DNA from: Emcibacter nanhaiensis
GTDB taxonomy: Bacteria; Pseudomonadota; Alphaproteobacteria; Sphingomonadales; Emcibacteraceae
DNA length: 64,000 nucleotides
Reading direction: 5' to 3'
Assembly: GCF_006385175.1 (NCBI RefSeq)
Contig: NZ_VFIY01000005.1
Span: 503,501 to 567,500 of the forward strand
The notes below the pieces were generated by a model, which saw only the letters and a list, made by a program, of their open reading frames with translations, did no database searches and was not told the DNA's origin. Position 1 is the first letter of the stretch, and every line of letters starts with the position of its first letter. The position numbers were made by a program, and so were the translations under genes. Shown here piece by piece: positions 34,703 to 44,981 of the stretch.

Positions 34703-37700
34703 GCCAGACTCCCGAACAGAGGCGTGCTTCCGATCCCGCCGCCTCGGTCTGGGTCGGCGCTTCGGCCGGCACCGGCAAGACCTTCGTGCTCACCAACCGG
34801 GTGCTGCGCCTGCTGCTGGACGGGGAGCAGGCGTCGCCGGAGCGGCTGTTGTGCCTGACCTTCACCAAGGCGGCGGCGGCCGAGATGGCCAACCGCATCA
34901 ATGACCGGCTCGCGGTCTGGGCGGTGTGCAGCGAAGAGCAACTGGAACGGGAACTGGTTGGCCTGCTGGACCATAACCCGTCCGAAGACATCCGCCAGCG
35001 GGCCCGTAAATTGTTTGCCGAGGTGCTGGAAGTGCCGGGCGGGCTCAAGATTCAGACCATCCATAGCTTCTGCCAGTCTCTACTCGGCCGTTTCCCGATC
35101 GAGGCCAGCCTCGCCCCGCATTTCCAGGTGATGGACGAGCTGACCGCCGGGGAACATCTGCAGCATGCCCGGGATATCATTTTCAGCGAAGCCCGGTCCG
35201 AGGGCAATACTGCCCTGGCCGAGGCCCTGTCGCATATTTCCGCCCGGGTGGCGGAACAGACCTTTGCCGAACTGATTCAGGAACTGATCAGCGAACGGGG
35301 GCAGCTGGACCGGCTGATGGACCGGTTCGGGACTGTGGCCGAAGTTGTCTTCAAGCTGCGCAATTTCCTCGGGCTGCGGCCGACGGAAACGGCGGACGAC
35401 GTGATGCAGGCGGCCTGTGCTGAAGAGAATTTTGACGGCGCGGGGTTGCGTATGGTTCTGCCGCATCTGCTGGCGGGCGGCAAGTCCGACAAGGACAAGG
35501 CGGAGGTAATGGCTCCATGGCTGTCTACGCCGGACGCGCGGGGTGCCCTGTTTGCCGACTATAGCGGTGCGTTCCTGACCAAGAAAGGAGAGCCCCTGGC
35601 GAGGCCTGCGACCAAAAAGGTGCTGGAGGCCTGTCCTCAGACGCAGGACATCCTGCAGCAGGAAGCCGAACGCCTGATCCGCATCAATGAACGTCTGGCT
35701 CTGGTGGCTATGCTGGACAATACCAAAGCCCTGCTGGCCATCGGCGAGGCCTTTGGCAGCGCTTACGGGGAAAGCAAGAAGCGTCATGCCGTGCTCGACT
35801 ATGACGACCTGATCCTGACCGTGACGACTCTGCTCGGCAAACCGGATGTGGCCGACTGGATCCTGTTCAAACTGGATGGCGGCATCGACCATATCCTGAT
35901 TGACGAGGCCCAGGATACCAACCCGGAACAATGGCAGGTGATCCGTACCCTGGCTGGTGAGTTTTTTGCCGGGGAAGGCTCGCGCGACGTGACCCGCACC
36001 ATCTTTGCCGTGGGTGATGTCAAACAATCTATCTACAGCTTCCAGCGCGCCGATCCGCGCCAGTTTGTCGCCACCCGCAAACATTTCGAGACCCGGGCCG
36101 GGGCGGTGGAACTGGATTTCCACGATGTGTCGCTCGACCTGTCGTTCCGTTCCACGTCGGCGGTGCTGAATGTGGTGGACCGGGTGTTCGAGGCACCGGA
36201 ACATCGCCTGGCCCTGTCCTTCAGTCACGAGGAAATCATTCACCAGCCGCATCGCAGCGGCGAGGCGGGACTGGTGGAGCTGTGGCCGGTGGAAAGCATG
36301 CCGGAAGAGCCCATTGAAGAGGAATGGTCGCCGCCGAAAATCCAGAAACCGTCCCGCAGTCCGGAAATGCGCCTCGCCCGGCGCATCGCCGACACCATCC
36401 ACGGCTGGCTCGGGCGGGGGGAGAAACTCCATTCTGCCGACCGGGCCATTACGCCAGGGGATATCCTGATTTTGGTGCGCCGCCGTGGCAAGTTCGACGA
36501 CTATCTGATCCGGGCCCTGAAAACCCGCGGCATTCCGGTGGCCGGCCAGGACAAGATGGTGCTGACCGACCAGTTGGCGGTGCAGGACCTGATGGCAACC
36601 GGCAGGTTCGTGCTGTTGCCTGACGATGACCTGACCCTGGCGGTGGTGCTGAAAAGCCCGCTGGTGGGTTTCTCGGAGCAGGATCTGTTCGATCTGGCCC
36701 ATGGTCGGAAAAAAGGCGAAAGCCTGTGGGCCAGCCTGCTGAAACGACGCGGTGACAACGAATGCTTTGCCGCGGCGACGGACTATCTGACCAGTCTGAC
36801 AAATTTTGCCGATTATGCCCCGCCGTTTGAATTTTTCAGTTATCTGCTGGGCCCGCTCGGCGGACGGGAAAAGATTCTCGCCCGGCTTGGCGAAGAAGCC
36901 AGTGACCCGATGGATGAATTCCTGTCCCTTGCCATGGCGTACGAGCAGAACAATGTCTCCTCGCTGCAGGGTTTCCTCGGCTGGGTCGGGCGCAGCAAGA
37001 TGGAAATCAAGCGCGACATGGAGCAGGGCCAGGACCAGGTCAGGATCATGACCGTACATGGCGCCAAGGGCCTGCAGGCGCCGATTGTGTTCCTGCCCGA
37101 CACCTGCCAGGTGCCGAGCCGGGACAAAAAGATCCTCTGGGCCGAACAGGACGGCGTGCCGCTGATGTTATGGCCCGGTAGCAGTGCCAATGCCCTGGGG
37201 CCGGCAAAGGAAGTGCAGGAGGAAAACCGGCGGGTTCGGGACGAGGAATATCTGCGCCTGCTGTATGTCGCCCTGACCCGGGCCGAGGATCGGCTCTATG
37301 TGGCAGGCTGGGAAGGCAAACAGGGCCGCAAGGACGGCAGCTGGTACAGCTTGGTCGAGCAGGCGTTGAGGGGCATGGACGGAATCGAGGAACTGCAGGG
37401 CTGGAACGACCAGCCGCTGCTCCGCTTCGCCAATCCGCAGGAAAAGGAAATCAAGCGCAGGGAAATTGACGTCACGACATCGATAGTCCTGCCGCCGCTG
37501 CCTGCCTGGGCGCGGGCAGTTCCAGAGGCCGAACCGGTGCCGCCGCGCCCGCTGACCCCGTCGCGTCCGGTCGAGGAAGAACCGGCGGTCTTGAGCCCGC
37601 TGACCATGCGCGAGCGCCAGGCGCGCGAAGAACAGCGCTTCCATCGCGGCCGCCTGATCCACCGCTTGCTGGAAATCCTGCCCGGGCTGGAGCCCGGAAC

Positions 37701-38127
37701 CCGGGAGAACGCTGCAGGGAAATACCTCAGTCAGCCGGCGCACGGCCTATCCGGGACTGACCAAGCGCAGATTGCCAGGGAAGTGACCACGCTGCTCGAG
37801 GATGCGCGTTTCGCCGCCCTGTTCGGGCCCGAGAGCCGGGCTGAAGTGCCTGTTGTCGGACTGGTGGGCACGACGCCGGTGTCCGGCCAGGTCGACCGGC
37901 TGGTGAAGACCGACGGCGAAATCCTGATCGTGGATTACAAGACCAATCGTCCGCCGCCATCGTCCGCGGACAAGGTGCCGGCCCTGTATCTGCGGCAGAT
38001 GGCGGCCTATCGCCATATCCTGCGCGATATCTACCCGGGCTATATGATCCGCACGGCGCTGTTGTGGACCGATGTGGCAAAACTGATGGAATTGCCCGAC
38101 GACCTGCTGGATCAGGTGAATTTTTGA
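34699..38127 (+). CDS. addA: Double-strand break repair helicase-nuclease AddA
   Basis: A 1142-residue UvrD/RecB-type helicase with C-terminal nuclease. Walker A is ASAGTGKTFVLTNRV near residue 22, motif II is ILIDEAQDTNPEQW, motif III AVGDVKQSIYSFQRADP, motif V VRIMTVHGAKGLQAPIVF and motif VI YVALTRAEDRLYVAG. The nuclease shows ILIVDYKTNRPPP near residue 1077 and AYRHIL. It forms the end-processing complex with AddB and overlaps it by 4 bp. trxA follows after 88 bp under its own promoter. Confidence 0.95.
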   Translation: MSQTPEQRRASDPAASVWVGASAGTGKTFVLTNRVLRLLLDGEQASPERLLCLTFTKAAAAEMANRINDRLAVWAVCSEEQLERELVGLLDHNPSEDIRQRARKLFAEVLEVPGGLKIQTIHSFCQSLLGRFPIEASLAPHFQVMDELTAGEHLQHARDIIFSEARSEGNTALAEALSHISARVAEQTFAELIQELISERGQLDRLMDRFGTVAEVVFKLRNFLGLRPTETADDVMQAACAEENFDGAGLRMVLPHLLAGGKSDKDKAEVMAPWLSTPDARGALFADYSGAFLTKKGEPLARPATKKVLEACPQTQDILQQEAERLIRINERLALVAMLDNTKALLAIGEAFGSAYGESKKRHAVLDYDDLILTVTTLLGKPDVADWILFKLDGGIDHILIDEAQDTNPEQWQVIRTLAGEFFAGEGSRDVTRTIFAVGDVKQSIYSFQRADPRQFVATRKHFETRAGAVELDFHDVSLDLSFRSTSAVLNVVDRVFEAPEHRLALSFSHEEIIHQPHRSGEAGLVELWPVESMPEEPIEEEWSPPKIQKPSRSPEMRLARRIADTIHGWLGRGEKLHSADRAITPGDILILVRRRGKFDDYLIRALKTRGIPVAGQDKMVLTDQLAVQDLMATGRFVLLPDDDLTLAVVLKSPLVGFSEQDLFDLAHGRKKGESLWASLLKRRGDNECFAAATDYLTSLTNFADYAPPFEFFSYLLGPLGGREKILARLGEEASDPMDEFLSLAMAYEQNNVSSLQGFLGWVGRSKMEIKRDMEQGQDQVRIMTVHGAKGLQAPIVFLPDTCQVPSRDKKILWAEQDGVPLMLWPGSSANALGPAKEVQEENRRVRDEEYLRLLYVALTRAEDRLYVAGWEGKQGRKDGSWYSLVEQALRGMDGIEELQGWNDQPLLRFANPQEKEIKRREIDVTTSIVLPPLPAWARAVPEAEPVPPRPLTPSRPVEEEPAVLSPLTMRERQAREEQRFHRGRLIHRLLEILPGLEPGTRENAAGKYLSQPAHGLSGTDQAQIAREVTTLLEDARFAALFGPESRAEVPVVGLVGTTPVSGQVDRLVKTDGEILIVDYKTNRPPPSSADKVPALYLRQMAAYRHILRDIYPGYMIRTALLWTDVAKLMELPDDLLDQVNF

Positions 38128-38146
38128 TTAGCTTTTCCTGAATGTC

Positions 38147-38175
38147 TTGACGTTGTCCCGTCCTGTTCCTACATT
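38147..38175 (+). promoter_or_regulatory. trxA promoter
   Basis: TTGACG and TACATT with a 17-nt spacer, 40 nt upstream of the trxA ATG. The -35 matches the consensus at five of six positions. Confidence 0.6.
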
Positions 38176-38215
38176 TGGGCAAGAGGATAATTTTTCATAA
38201 ACCAAGGAAAGACAG

Positions 38216-38536
38216 ATGAGTACAATCGCTGTGACCGATGCGGGCTTCGAAAGCGAAGTTCTGCAGTCAGATAAACCCATTCTCGTGGACTTCTGGGCGG
38301 AATGGTGCGGCCCCTGTAAACAGATTGGCCCCGTTCTGGAAGATGTTTCCAACGAAATGGCCGACAAGGTGACCATTGCCAAGGTTAACATCGATGAAAA
38401 CCCCGAGGCACCGACCCGTTACGGTGTCCGCAGTATTCCCACCATGCTTCTGTTCAAGGGCGGTGAAGTGGCAGCCATGAAGATCGGCGCCACCTCCAAA
38501 ACCGACCTGACGGCATGGCTGAATGAGAATCTTTGA
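38216..38536 (+). CDS. trxA: Thioredoxin
   Basis: A 106-residue thioredoxin with the active site WCGPCK, cysteines C31 and C34, and the cis-proline loop in RSIPTMLLFKGGE. It reduces disulfides in cytoplasmic proteins such as ribonucleotide reductase. AAGGAAAG precedes the ATG. The position next to addA and folC is the usual one in alphaproteobacteria. Confidence 0.97.
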   Translation: MSTIAVTDAGFESEVLQSDKPILVDFWAEWCGPCKQIGPVLEDVSNEMADKVTIAKVNIDENPEAPTRYGVRSIPTMLLFKGGEVAAMKIGATSKTDLTAWLNENL

Positions 38537-38570
38537 GCATTTTCCCCCCAAGATGCTTGAAGACAGAGGG

Positions 38571-38600
38571 GCGCCGACCACCCGGTCGGCGCTCTTCTAT
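38571..38600 (+). terminator. Hairpin terminator between trxA and folC
   Basis: A 9-bp GC stem (38571-38579 with 38584-38592) is followed on the plus strand by TCTTCTATTT. It ends trxA and lies between two convergent genes. Confidence 0.7.
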
Positions 38601-38607
38601 TTAGGGG

Positions 38608-39909
38608 TCAGTTTTCGGTGAGCGCCAGCACCTTGCCGGCCAGATAAAGGGAGCCACAGATCAGCACCCGCACCGGCACCGTCTGTTCCCGGCCGATTAA
38701 GTCCAGACTTTCTTCAAATCCCGGCATCGCCACAGCCTCAATGCCCGCATCCCGGGCCATCTCGGCAATGGCCTCGGCGCTGTGACTTTCTTCTCCCGGC
38801 ACATGGATGCCATAGAGCGTCGTCGTGAGTGGCGCCAGGGGCGCGAGGAACCCGCCCGTGTCCTTGTTGGCCATCATGCCGCAGACCAGAAACAGCGGCA
38901 GGTCCTTCCGGTCCCGGAGCAGGTCGGCGATAATTTCACCGGCCGCCGGGTTATGCCCGCCGTCAAGCCACAACTCACTGCCGGCCGGCAGGGTTTTGGC
39001 CAGGGTGCTTTTTGAAAGGTCCTGCATCCGGGCCGGCCATTCCGCCGTTTGCAGTCCGGTGCGGATATGTTGTTCAGTGATCTCGAAGGTCCGCTGGTGA
39101 CGCAGGCAGGCAATGGCCAGGGCCGCATTTTCCCGCTGGTGCAGGCCGGGCAGGACCGGTTGCGGCAGAATCATCTCGCCGTAAAAATCCTCATACAGGA
39201 AACAGTCCTCGGTCGGGGTGCATTTCCAGGTATATCCGGCTGCCACCGGGATGGCCTGGCGTTCCTTGGCGACCTCCAGAATGGCGTCCAGGATAACCGG
39301 CGGCTGCGGCGCCACGATCAGCGGCACGCCCTTTTTGGCGATGCCGGCCTTCTCCCGGCCGATCCCGGCCAGGTCCGACCCCAGGAACTGTTCATGGTCC
39401 AGCGACACCGGGGTGATGACGGTGCTCAGCGGCTGATCAATCACATTGGTGGCGTCAAAACGGCCGCCCAGTCCCACCTCCAGCAGCACTACATCGGCGG
39501 GCACATCGGCAAAGGCCTTGAACGCCAGCGCTGTGGTCATTTCGAAATAGGTGATGGGTTGTTCGCCGTTGGCCTGTTCACAAATGTCGAGCAGTTCCAG
39601 CAGGTAGTCCTCGGAGATCAGTTTTCCGGCAAGGCGGATCCGTTCGGCAAATTTTACCAGATGGGGCGAGGTATAGACATGGACCCGAAGCCCTGCCGCC
39701 TCCAGGATGGCGCGCAGGAAGGCGGTGGTTGATCCCTTGCCGTTGGTGCCGGCCACATGGATGACCGGCGGCAGTTTCTGCTCGGGATGGTCCAGGGCGG
39801 CCAGAAGCCGTTCGACCCGGTCCAGGGACAGGTCAATCTTTTTGGGATGCAGCCGGTAAAGGCGGTCCAGAACCTGATCGCTGAGGCGACTGTCGTCAGG
39901 CTGATTCAT
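38608..39909 (-). CDS. folC: Bifunctional folylpolyglutamate/dihydrofolate synthase
   Basis: A 433-residue Mur-ligase-like ATP enzyme that makes dihydrofolate from dihydropteroate and adds glutamates to folates. The P loop is [17 protein letters not shown] near residue 46, the omega/substrate loop [14 protein letters not shown] follows, and the C-terminal domain has [15 protein letters not shown]. It overlaps the end of accD by 14 bp, the standard accD-folC arrangement, and is the last gene of the long minus-strand cluster. Confidence 0.94.
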   Translation of the reverse strand: MNQPDDSRLSDQVLDRLYRLHPKKIDLSLDRVERLLAALDHPEQKLPPVIHVAGTNGKGSTTAFLRAILEAAGLRVHVYTSPHLVKFAERIRLAGKLISEDYLLELLDICEQANGEQPITYFEMTTALAFKAFADVPADVVLLEVGLGGRFDATNVIDQPLSTVITPVSLDHEQFLGSDLAGIGREKAGIAKKGVPLIVAPQPPVILDAILEVAKERQAIPVAAGYTWKCTPTEDCFLYEDFYGEMILPQPVLPGLHQRENAALAIACLRHQRTFEITEQHIRTGLQTAEWPARMQDLSKSTLAKTLPAGSELWLDGGHNPAAGEIIADLLRDRKDLPLFLVCGMMANKDTGGFLAPLAPLTTTLYGIHVPGEESHSAEAIAEMARDAGIEAVAMPGFEESLDLIGREQTVPVRVLICGSLYLAGKVLALTEN

Positions 39910-40780
39910 GGGTGAGTGCCAGGGTTCCCGGTTGTTTCATCAGCAGGCTGAGGAGCTGGACCAGCTTGAGGCGCATTTCCTTGCGGTGGACGATCATGTC
40001 CAGCATGCCGTGCTCGAGCAGATATTCGGAGCGCTGGAACCCTTCGGGCAGCTCTTCGCGGATGGTGTCCTTGATCACCCGGGGACCGGCAAAACAGATC
40101 AGCGCGTTGGGTTCGGCAATGTGCACATCGCCCAGCATGGCATAGGAGGCGGTTACCCCGCCGGTGGTCGGATCGGTCAGCACCACGATATAGGGCAGGC
40201 CCGCATCCTTGACCATTTCCACGGCCACGGTGGTGCGCGGCATCTGCATCAGCGACAGGATGCCTTCCTGCATGCGCGCCCCGCCGGCGGCGGTGAACAG
40301 GACCAGCGGCGCCTTTTTGTCAACGGCGGTCTGGGCTGCCTTGATGATGCCTTCGCCCACGGCCATGCCCATGGAGCCGCCCATGAACAGGAAGTTCTGC
40401 ACAGCGACGACCGCACTGACATTGCCCATCTTGCCGAAAGCGACGGCAATGGCGTCCTTGAATTCGGACGCTGAGCGGGCCGCCTTGATGCGGTCGGTGT
40501 ATTTTTTCTGGTCCCTGAACTTGAGGGGGTCTTCCTTGGGGGTGGGCAGGTCAATCAGAACATAATCGCCCTCGTCAAACAGGCTTTTGAAGCGTTCGGT
40601 GGGGCCGATCCGGTCATGATGGTCGCAATGAGGGCAAACACAGAGATTGGCCTCGAAATCTTTCATATAAAGAAGCTGTCCGCAGTTTTTACATTTGTGC
40701 CAAAGATTGTCAGGCGTTTCCTTTTTCTGTTGAAGGACCGCCCGGATCTTGGGACGTACATAATTGGTCAGCCAGTTCAT
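39896..40780 (-). CDS. accD: Acetyl-CoA carboxylase carboxyltransferase beta subunit
   Basis: A 294-residue subunit. The four-cysteine zinc ribbon is present near the N terminus in KCKNCGQLL and VCPHCDHH, followed by the carboxyltransferase core with [19 protein letters not shown] and [18 protein letters not shown]. It works with AccA to make malonyl-CoA for fatty-acid synthesis. It lies 27 bp after trpA and overlaps folC. Confidence 0.96.
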   Translation of the reverse strand: MNWLTNYVRPKIRAVLQQKKETPDNLWHKCKNCGQLLYMKDFEANLCVCPHCDHHDRIGPTERFKSLFDEGDYVLIDLPTPKEDPLKFRDQKKYTDRIKAARSASEFKDAIAVAFGKMGNVSAVVAVQNFLFMGGSMGMAVGEGIIKAAQTAVDKKAPLVLFTAAGGARMQEGILSLMQMPRTTVAVEMVKDAGLPYIVVLTDPTTGGVTASYAMLGDVHIAEPNALICFAGPRVIKDTIREELPEGFQRSEYLLEHGMLDMIVHRKEMRLKLVQLLSLLMKQPGTLALTHESA

Positions 40781-40807
40781 ATATTCACCTATTCCAACTG
40801 TTGTGCG

Positions 40808-41629
40808 TTACCGGCGGGCTTTTTCTATGCCCGTAGCCAATTCCTGCACGAAAGTGAGGACTTTAGCTTTTGTGTCAGAATTTGCAACATTTTCGTCATT
40901 TTCTATGATCGAAACAATGGCCGAACCGACGACCACGGCATCGGCAAATTCCGCAAAAGCGGCCACATTTTCCGCCGTCTTGATGCCGAAACCAACCGCC
41001 AGCGGCAGGTCCGTCTGGGTGCGGAAATTTTCAATCGCCGCCCTGACCGGCACCAGGTCCGGCTCACGGGTGCCGGTAATCCCGGCAATGGAGACATAAT
41101 AGAGGAAGCCCGAGGCGTTGGCGGTAATTTTCGCCAGCCGCGCGTCATTGGTGGTCGGCGTGGCCAGGTGGATCATGCCCATGCCCGCGTCCAGGGACGG
41201 GATCGCCAGTTCACGGTCTTCTTCCGGTGGCAGGTCGACCACAATCAGGCCGTCCACCCCGGCCTCCAGCGCGTCCTTCAGGAACCGGTCGACGCCATAG
41301 ATATAGATCGGATTATAGTAACCCATCAGGATCAGCGGCGTGTCGCTATTGTCCTTGCGGAATTCGCGCACCATTTTGAGGCATTTCTTCAGGGTCATGC
41401 CGCCGTTCAACGCCCTGAGGCTCGCCGCCTGGATCGCCGGACCGTCGGCCATGGGGTCGGAAAAGGGCATGCCCAGTTCGATGATGTCGGCGCCGGCGTC
41501 CGGCAATCCCTTGAGGATTGAGAGCGACGTGCCATAGTCGGGATCGCCGCCGGTGATGAAAGTGACCAGGGCGGCCCGTCCTTCCGCCTTGAGGGCGGTA
41601 AATTTCTGTTCGATACGCTCTACACCCAT
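40808..41629 (-). CDS. trpA: Tryptophan synthase alpha subunit
   Basis: A 273-residue TIM barrel that cleaves indole-3-glycerol phosphate to indole. The catalytic glutamate is in ADIIELGMPFSDPMADG, the aspartate in LIVVDLPPEED, and the phosphate-binding loop in GFGIKTAENV. It starts 1 bp after the trpB stop. Confidence 0.96.
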   Translation of the reverse strand: MGVERIEQKFTALKAEGRAALVTFITGGDPDYGTSLSILKGLPDAGADIIELGMPFSDPMADGPAIQAASLRALNGGMTLKKCLKMVREFRKDNSDTPLILMGYYNPIYIYGVDRFLKDALEAGVDGLIVVDLPPEEDRELAIPSLDAGMGMIHLATPTTNDARLAKITANASGFLYYVSIAGITGTREPDLVPVRAAIENFRTQTDLPLAVGFGIKTAENVAAFAEFADAVVVGSAIVSIIENDENVANSDTKAKVLTFVQELATGIEKARR

Positions 41630-41630
41630 C

Positions 41631-42851
41631 TCAGATCTCCGCTCCCAGGGCCTCGGCCACAGTAAAGATGTCCTTGTCGCCGCGCCCGGACAGGTTCATG
41701 ACCATGATATGGTCCTTCGGCAGTTCCGGGGCTTTCTTGAGAACGAAGGCAATGGCATGGGCGCTTTCCAGCGCCGGGATGATGCCTTCATATTCGGTGC
41801 AGACCTGGAAGGCCTCCAGCGCCTCCTTGTCCGTCACCGGCACATAGGTAACCCGGCCGACGTCATGCAGGAAACTATGTTCCGGGCCGATGCCGGGATA
41901 GTCGAGGCCGGCGGAGATGGAATGGGCTTCGGTAATCTGGCCGTCGTCGTCCATCAGCAGGTAGGTGCGGTTGCCGTGCAGCACGCCGGGCCTGCCGCCG
42001 GTCAGTGAGGCGGCATGCTTGTCTGTATTGACGCCGAGGCCGGCTGCTTCTACACCGTACATTTCGCATTCGTCATCCAGGAACGGATGGAACAGGCCGA
42101 TGGCGTTGGAGCCGCCGCCGACACAGGCCACCAGGCTGTCCGGCAGCCGGCCTTCCTTGGCCATGATCTGTTCGCGGGTTTCATTGCCGATCACAGACTG
42201 GAAGTCACGCACCAGTTCCGGATAGGGGTGCGGCCCGGCCGCGGTGCCGATAATATAGAAAGTATCTTCCACATTGGCGACCCAGTCACGCATGGCGTCA
42301 TTCATGGCGTCCTTGAGGCTGGCGGAGCCTGAGGTGCAGGGCACCACTTCCGCGCCCAGCAGCTTCATGCGGAATACATTGGGTTTCTGCCGCTCGATGT
42401 CCTTGGAGCCCATGTAGACCACACATTTCATACCAAAGCGGGCGCAAACGGTGGCGGTGGCGACCCCATGCTGGCCGGCGCCGGTTTCGGCGATGATGCG
42501 GGTTTTACCCATGCGTTTGGCGAGCAGGATCTGGCCGATGCAGTTGTTGATCTTGTGGGCGCCGGTATGATTGAGCTCTTCCCGCTTGAAATAGATCTTG
42601 GCGCCGCCCAGATGTTCGGTCAGGCGTTCGGCATAATAAAGCGGGCTCGGGCGGCCGACGAATTCGGTCAGCAGTTCGTGAAATTCCTTCTGGAATTCCG
42701 GGTCGTCCTTGGCCTCGTTATAGGCCTTTTCCAGGTCCAGGATCAGCGGCATCAGGGTTTCGGCGACAAAGCGGCCGCCGTAGATGCCGAAGTGGCCTTC
42801 GCTGTCCGGTCCCGCCCGGTAGGTATTTGGCTTTTGGGTCTCGCTGCCCAT
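41631..42851 (-). CDS. trpB: Tryptophan synthase beta subunit
   Basis: A 406-residue PLP enzyme that joins indole and serine. The PLP lysine is in [14 protein letters not shown] near residue 100, the catalytic glutamate in [14 protein letters not shown], and the phosphate-binding GGGSNAIG loop is intact. trpF ends 3 bp upstream. Confidence 0.97.
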   Translation of the reverse strand: MGSETQKPNTYRAGPDSEGHFGIYGGRFVAETLMPLILDLEKAYNEAKDDPEFQKEFHELLTEFVGRPSPLYYAERLTEHLGGAKIYFKREELNHTGAHKINNCIGQILLAKRMGKTRIIAETGAGQHGVATATVCARFGMKCVVYMGSKDIERQKPNVFRMKLLGAEVVPCTSGSASLKDAMNDAMRDWVANVEDTFYIIGTAAGPHPYPELVRDFQSVIGNETREQIMAKEGRLPDSLVACVGGGSNAIGLFHPFLDDECEMYGVEAAGLGVNTDKHAASLTGGRPGVLHGNRTYLLMDDDGQITEAHSISAGLDYPGIGPEHSFLHDVGRVTYVPVTDKEALEAFQVCTEYEGIIPALESAHAIAFVLKKAPELPKDHIMVMNLSGRGDKDIFTVAEALGAEI

Positions 42852-42854
42852 GAT

Positions 42855-43505
42855 TCAGTCCTTATTCTCTGTGGCTTTGATAAAGGCCTTGATCTTCTCT
42901 ATATCTTTTTCGCCGGGCCGGATTTCAACCCCGCTGGAGACATCAACCATTTCCGCGCCGCTGGTGGCGATGGCGTCGGTAACATTGTCGGCCTCCAGCC
43001 CGCCGGACAACATCCATGGTACGGACCAGTCCGCCTTCCGGATCAGTTCCCAGTCAAAGATCAGGCCATTGCCGCCCGGCAGAGCATTTTCAAGGTTTTT
43101 AGGCGCTTTTGCGTCAAACAGCAACATGTCCGTGACGCTTTCATAGGATTTTGCCCGCTCGATATCCTCTGTACCAGCCACGGCGATCGCTTTCATCACC
43201 GGCCGCCCGAATTTTTGTTTGATGTCCTGTACCCGCGCGGGGCTTTCCGAACCATGCAGCTGCAGGATATCCAGGTCGGCCTCGCGCAAGACGTCTTCCA
43301 ACAGGCTGTCCTCGGGATCGACAAAAACCCCGACCTTTTTCACTCCTGCCGGGACCAGCTGGGCCAGCTCCCCGGCTTGTACCGCACTGATATTGCGGGG
43401 CGAGGGTGGAAAAAATACAAAGCCCACATAGGCGGCGCCATGATCGATGGCGGCCTTGACGCTTTCGGGCGTGCTCAGCCCGCATATTTTAACCGCGACT
43501 GCCAA
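42855..43505 (-). CDS. trpF: Phosphoribosylanthranilate isomerase
   Basis: A 216-residue TIM barrel of tryptophan synthesis. The catalytic cysteine is in VKICGLSTPESV, the aspartate in LLFDAKAP, and the ending MVDVSSGVEIRPGEKD is characteristic. trpB follows after 3 bp and pyrF precedes it by 2 bp. trpE, trpG, trpD and trpC are not in the window, as is usual for the split trp genes of alphaproteobacteria. Confidence 0.95.
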   Translation of the reverse strand: MAVAVKICGLSTPESVKAAIDHGAAYVGFVFFPPSPRNISAVQAGELAQLVPAGVKKVGVFVDPEDSLLEDVLREADLDILQLHGSESPARVQDIKQKFGRPVMKAIAVAGTEDIERAKSYESVTDMLLFDAKAPKNLENALPGGNGLIFDWELIRKADWSVPWMLSGGLEADNVTDAIATSGAEMVDVSSGVEIRPGEKDIEKIKAFIKATENKD

Positions 43506-43507
43506 GA

Positions 43508-44227
43508 TCAGGCTCCGAGCTCTTTGGCGATGGTCTGGGCGGCAACGGCGGGGTCCTCGGCCTGGGTGATGGGGCGGCCGATGACGAGATAGTCGGCGCC
43601 CTTGTCGATCGCCTGCCTTGGGGTCATGACCCGTTTCTGGTCGCCGGTGGCGCTGCCGGCCGGCCGGATGCCCGGCACCACCAGCTTGAAGTCCCGGCCG
43701 CAGGCTTCCTTGATCAGCTCGATTTCCAGCGGTGAACAGACCACGCCATCGAGGCCGCTGTCTTTGGCCAGACGGGCCAGTTTGACCACCTGGTCGGCCA
43801 GCTTGTTCTGGTAGCCAACGGCTTCGAGGTCGCTTTCATCGAGACTGGTCAGGATGGTGACGCCGACGATGATCGGGCGTGGACAACCAACGGCCTCGGC
43901 CGCTTCCGTTGCCGCCTTGGCCGCCGCTGCCATCATGGCCGGGCCGCCGGCGGTATGGATGGTCAGGATCGATGGAGCCAGCGGCATCAGGGCGTGGATC
44001 GCCTTGGCAACCGTGTTGGGAATGTCATGCAGTTTCAGGTCCAGGAAGATCGGCATGCCGGTCCCGGCCACCTGGCGGAATCCGGCCGGGCCGTTTGCCC
44101 CGAAAAATTCCAGGCCCAGCTTGACGCCGCCGACATGCGGGGCGAGGGTGCGGGCGAGGTCACAGGCTTGTGCCGTATCTGTGGTGTCCAGGGCGCAAAG
44201 AATGCGCCGGTGGGCGTCTGTACTCAT
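43508..44227 (-). CDS. pyrF: Orotidine 5'-phosphate decarboxylase
   Basis: A 239-residue TIM barrel catalysing the last step of UMP synthesis. The Asp-x-Lys-x-x-x-Asp catalytic network is in FLDLKLHDIPNTV, and the phosphate loop VVPGIRPAG and PITQAEDP are typical. The ATG at 44227 is chosen over an upstream TTG. It is tightly linked to trpF. Confidence 0.95.
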   Translation of the reverse strand: MSTDAHRRILCALDTTDTAQACDLARTLAPHVGGVKLGLEFFGANGPAGFRQVAGTGMPIFLDLKLHDIPNTVAKAIHALMPLAPSILTIHTAGGPAMMAAAAKAATEAAEAVGCPRPIIVGVTILTSLDESDLEAVGYQNKLADQVVKLARLAKDSGLDGVVCSPLEIELIKEACGRDFKLVVPGIRPAGSATGDQKRVMTPRQAIDKGADYLVIGRPITQAEDPAVAAQTIAKELGA

Positions 44228-44280
44228 GCTGACAATCCGGTTTTGCTTCACCCCTGACAAGGGCCGAAAGGCGGTCAGGG

Positions 44281-44604
44281 CTATTTCTGCTGTTTGATTT
44301 CGGGGTTTTTTGTCTCACGAACCGGCCGGTTTGACAAGGATTTTAACTCACTTTCCAGGTCCCGGACCTGTCTTTCCAGTTGCCTGCGGCTGCGGCGGTG
44401 TTTGAAGGAACTGGAAATGGCGACGATCCAGCCGGCGCCGAGGCCGATAAAAATGCCCAAAAACACCAGAAGGTATTCAGGAATGCCCTGGATGGTCCAC
44501 GGCAGCGGATGGAGGCTGAGGTCCACCGTTTCCTGGTTGGAGACAGCAATGATGATGCAAAAGATAGTGAATACGGCAAAGGCCGCATAAATGAAATAAC
44601 GCAT
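44281..44604 (-). CDS. LapA-domain inner-membrane protein
   Basis: A 107-residue protein with two TM helices and a cytoplasmic coiled-coil tail (RRSRRQLERQVRDLESELKS). The AVSNQETVDLSLHPLP linker and LVFLGIFIGLGAGW second helix identify the LapA domain family, which in E. coli regulates LPS synthesis through FtsH and LapB. The start could be the ATG at 44604 or a GTG four codons upstream. It lies between ihfB and pyrF, its usual place. Confidence 0.85.
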   Translation of the reverse strand: MRYFIYAAFAVFTIFCIIIAVSNQETVDLSLHPLPWTIQGIPEYLLVFLGIFIGLGAGWIVAISSSFKHRRSRRQLERQVRDLESELKSLSNRPVRETKNPEIKQQK

Positions 44605-44669
44605 AAACCTGTTCACAAATAACAGCCGCCGGACGATCCGGCGGACTGGTCTGATTGATTAATCTGCGC

Positions 44670-44948
44670 TTAGTCGTTCAGCTTTTCCCTGAGGTCTTTG
44701 CCGGTCTTGAAGTAAGGCACATATTTTTCGGGGACATGAACGGTTTCGCCGGTACGCGGGTTGCGGCCGGTGCGTTCCGGACGATGCTTCACTGAAAAAG
44801 CGCCAAAGCCTCTGAGCTCCACCCGATTGCCTTCAGCCAGAGCCGTGGTAATTTCCTCAAATATTGTATTAACAATGCGCTCAACGTCACGCTGATAAAG
44901 GTGCGGGTTGGCTTCCACCAGTCTGTTTATGAGCTCCGACTTTATCAT
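44670..44948 (-). CDS. ihfB: Integration host factor beta subunit
   Basis: A 93-residue HU/IHF-fold DNA-bending protein. The flexible arm has [13 protein letters not shown] and the body starts [18 protein letters not shown] as in IHF beta. It should pair with IhfA. The ATG at 44948 has GGGAAA upstream and is preferred to a frame 11 codons longer. It sits between sppA and lapA. Confidence 0.93.
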   Translation of the reverse strand: MIKSELINRLVEANPHLYQRDVERIVNTIFEEITTALAEGNRVELRGFGAFSVKHRPERTGRNPRTGETVHVPEKYVPYFKTGKDLREKLND

Positions 44949-44981
44949 CGACTTTTCCCTATTGTTTGTAGTATCCCACAT

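Noticed and set aside
44252-44280. Inverted repeat between lapA and pyrF as a terminator
   Set aside because: The CCCTGAC/GTCAGGG stem is not followed by T residues on either strand, and both flanking genes are probably cotranscribed.
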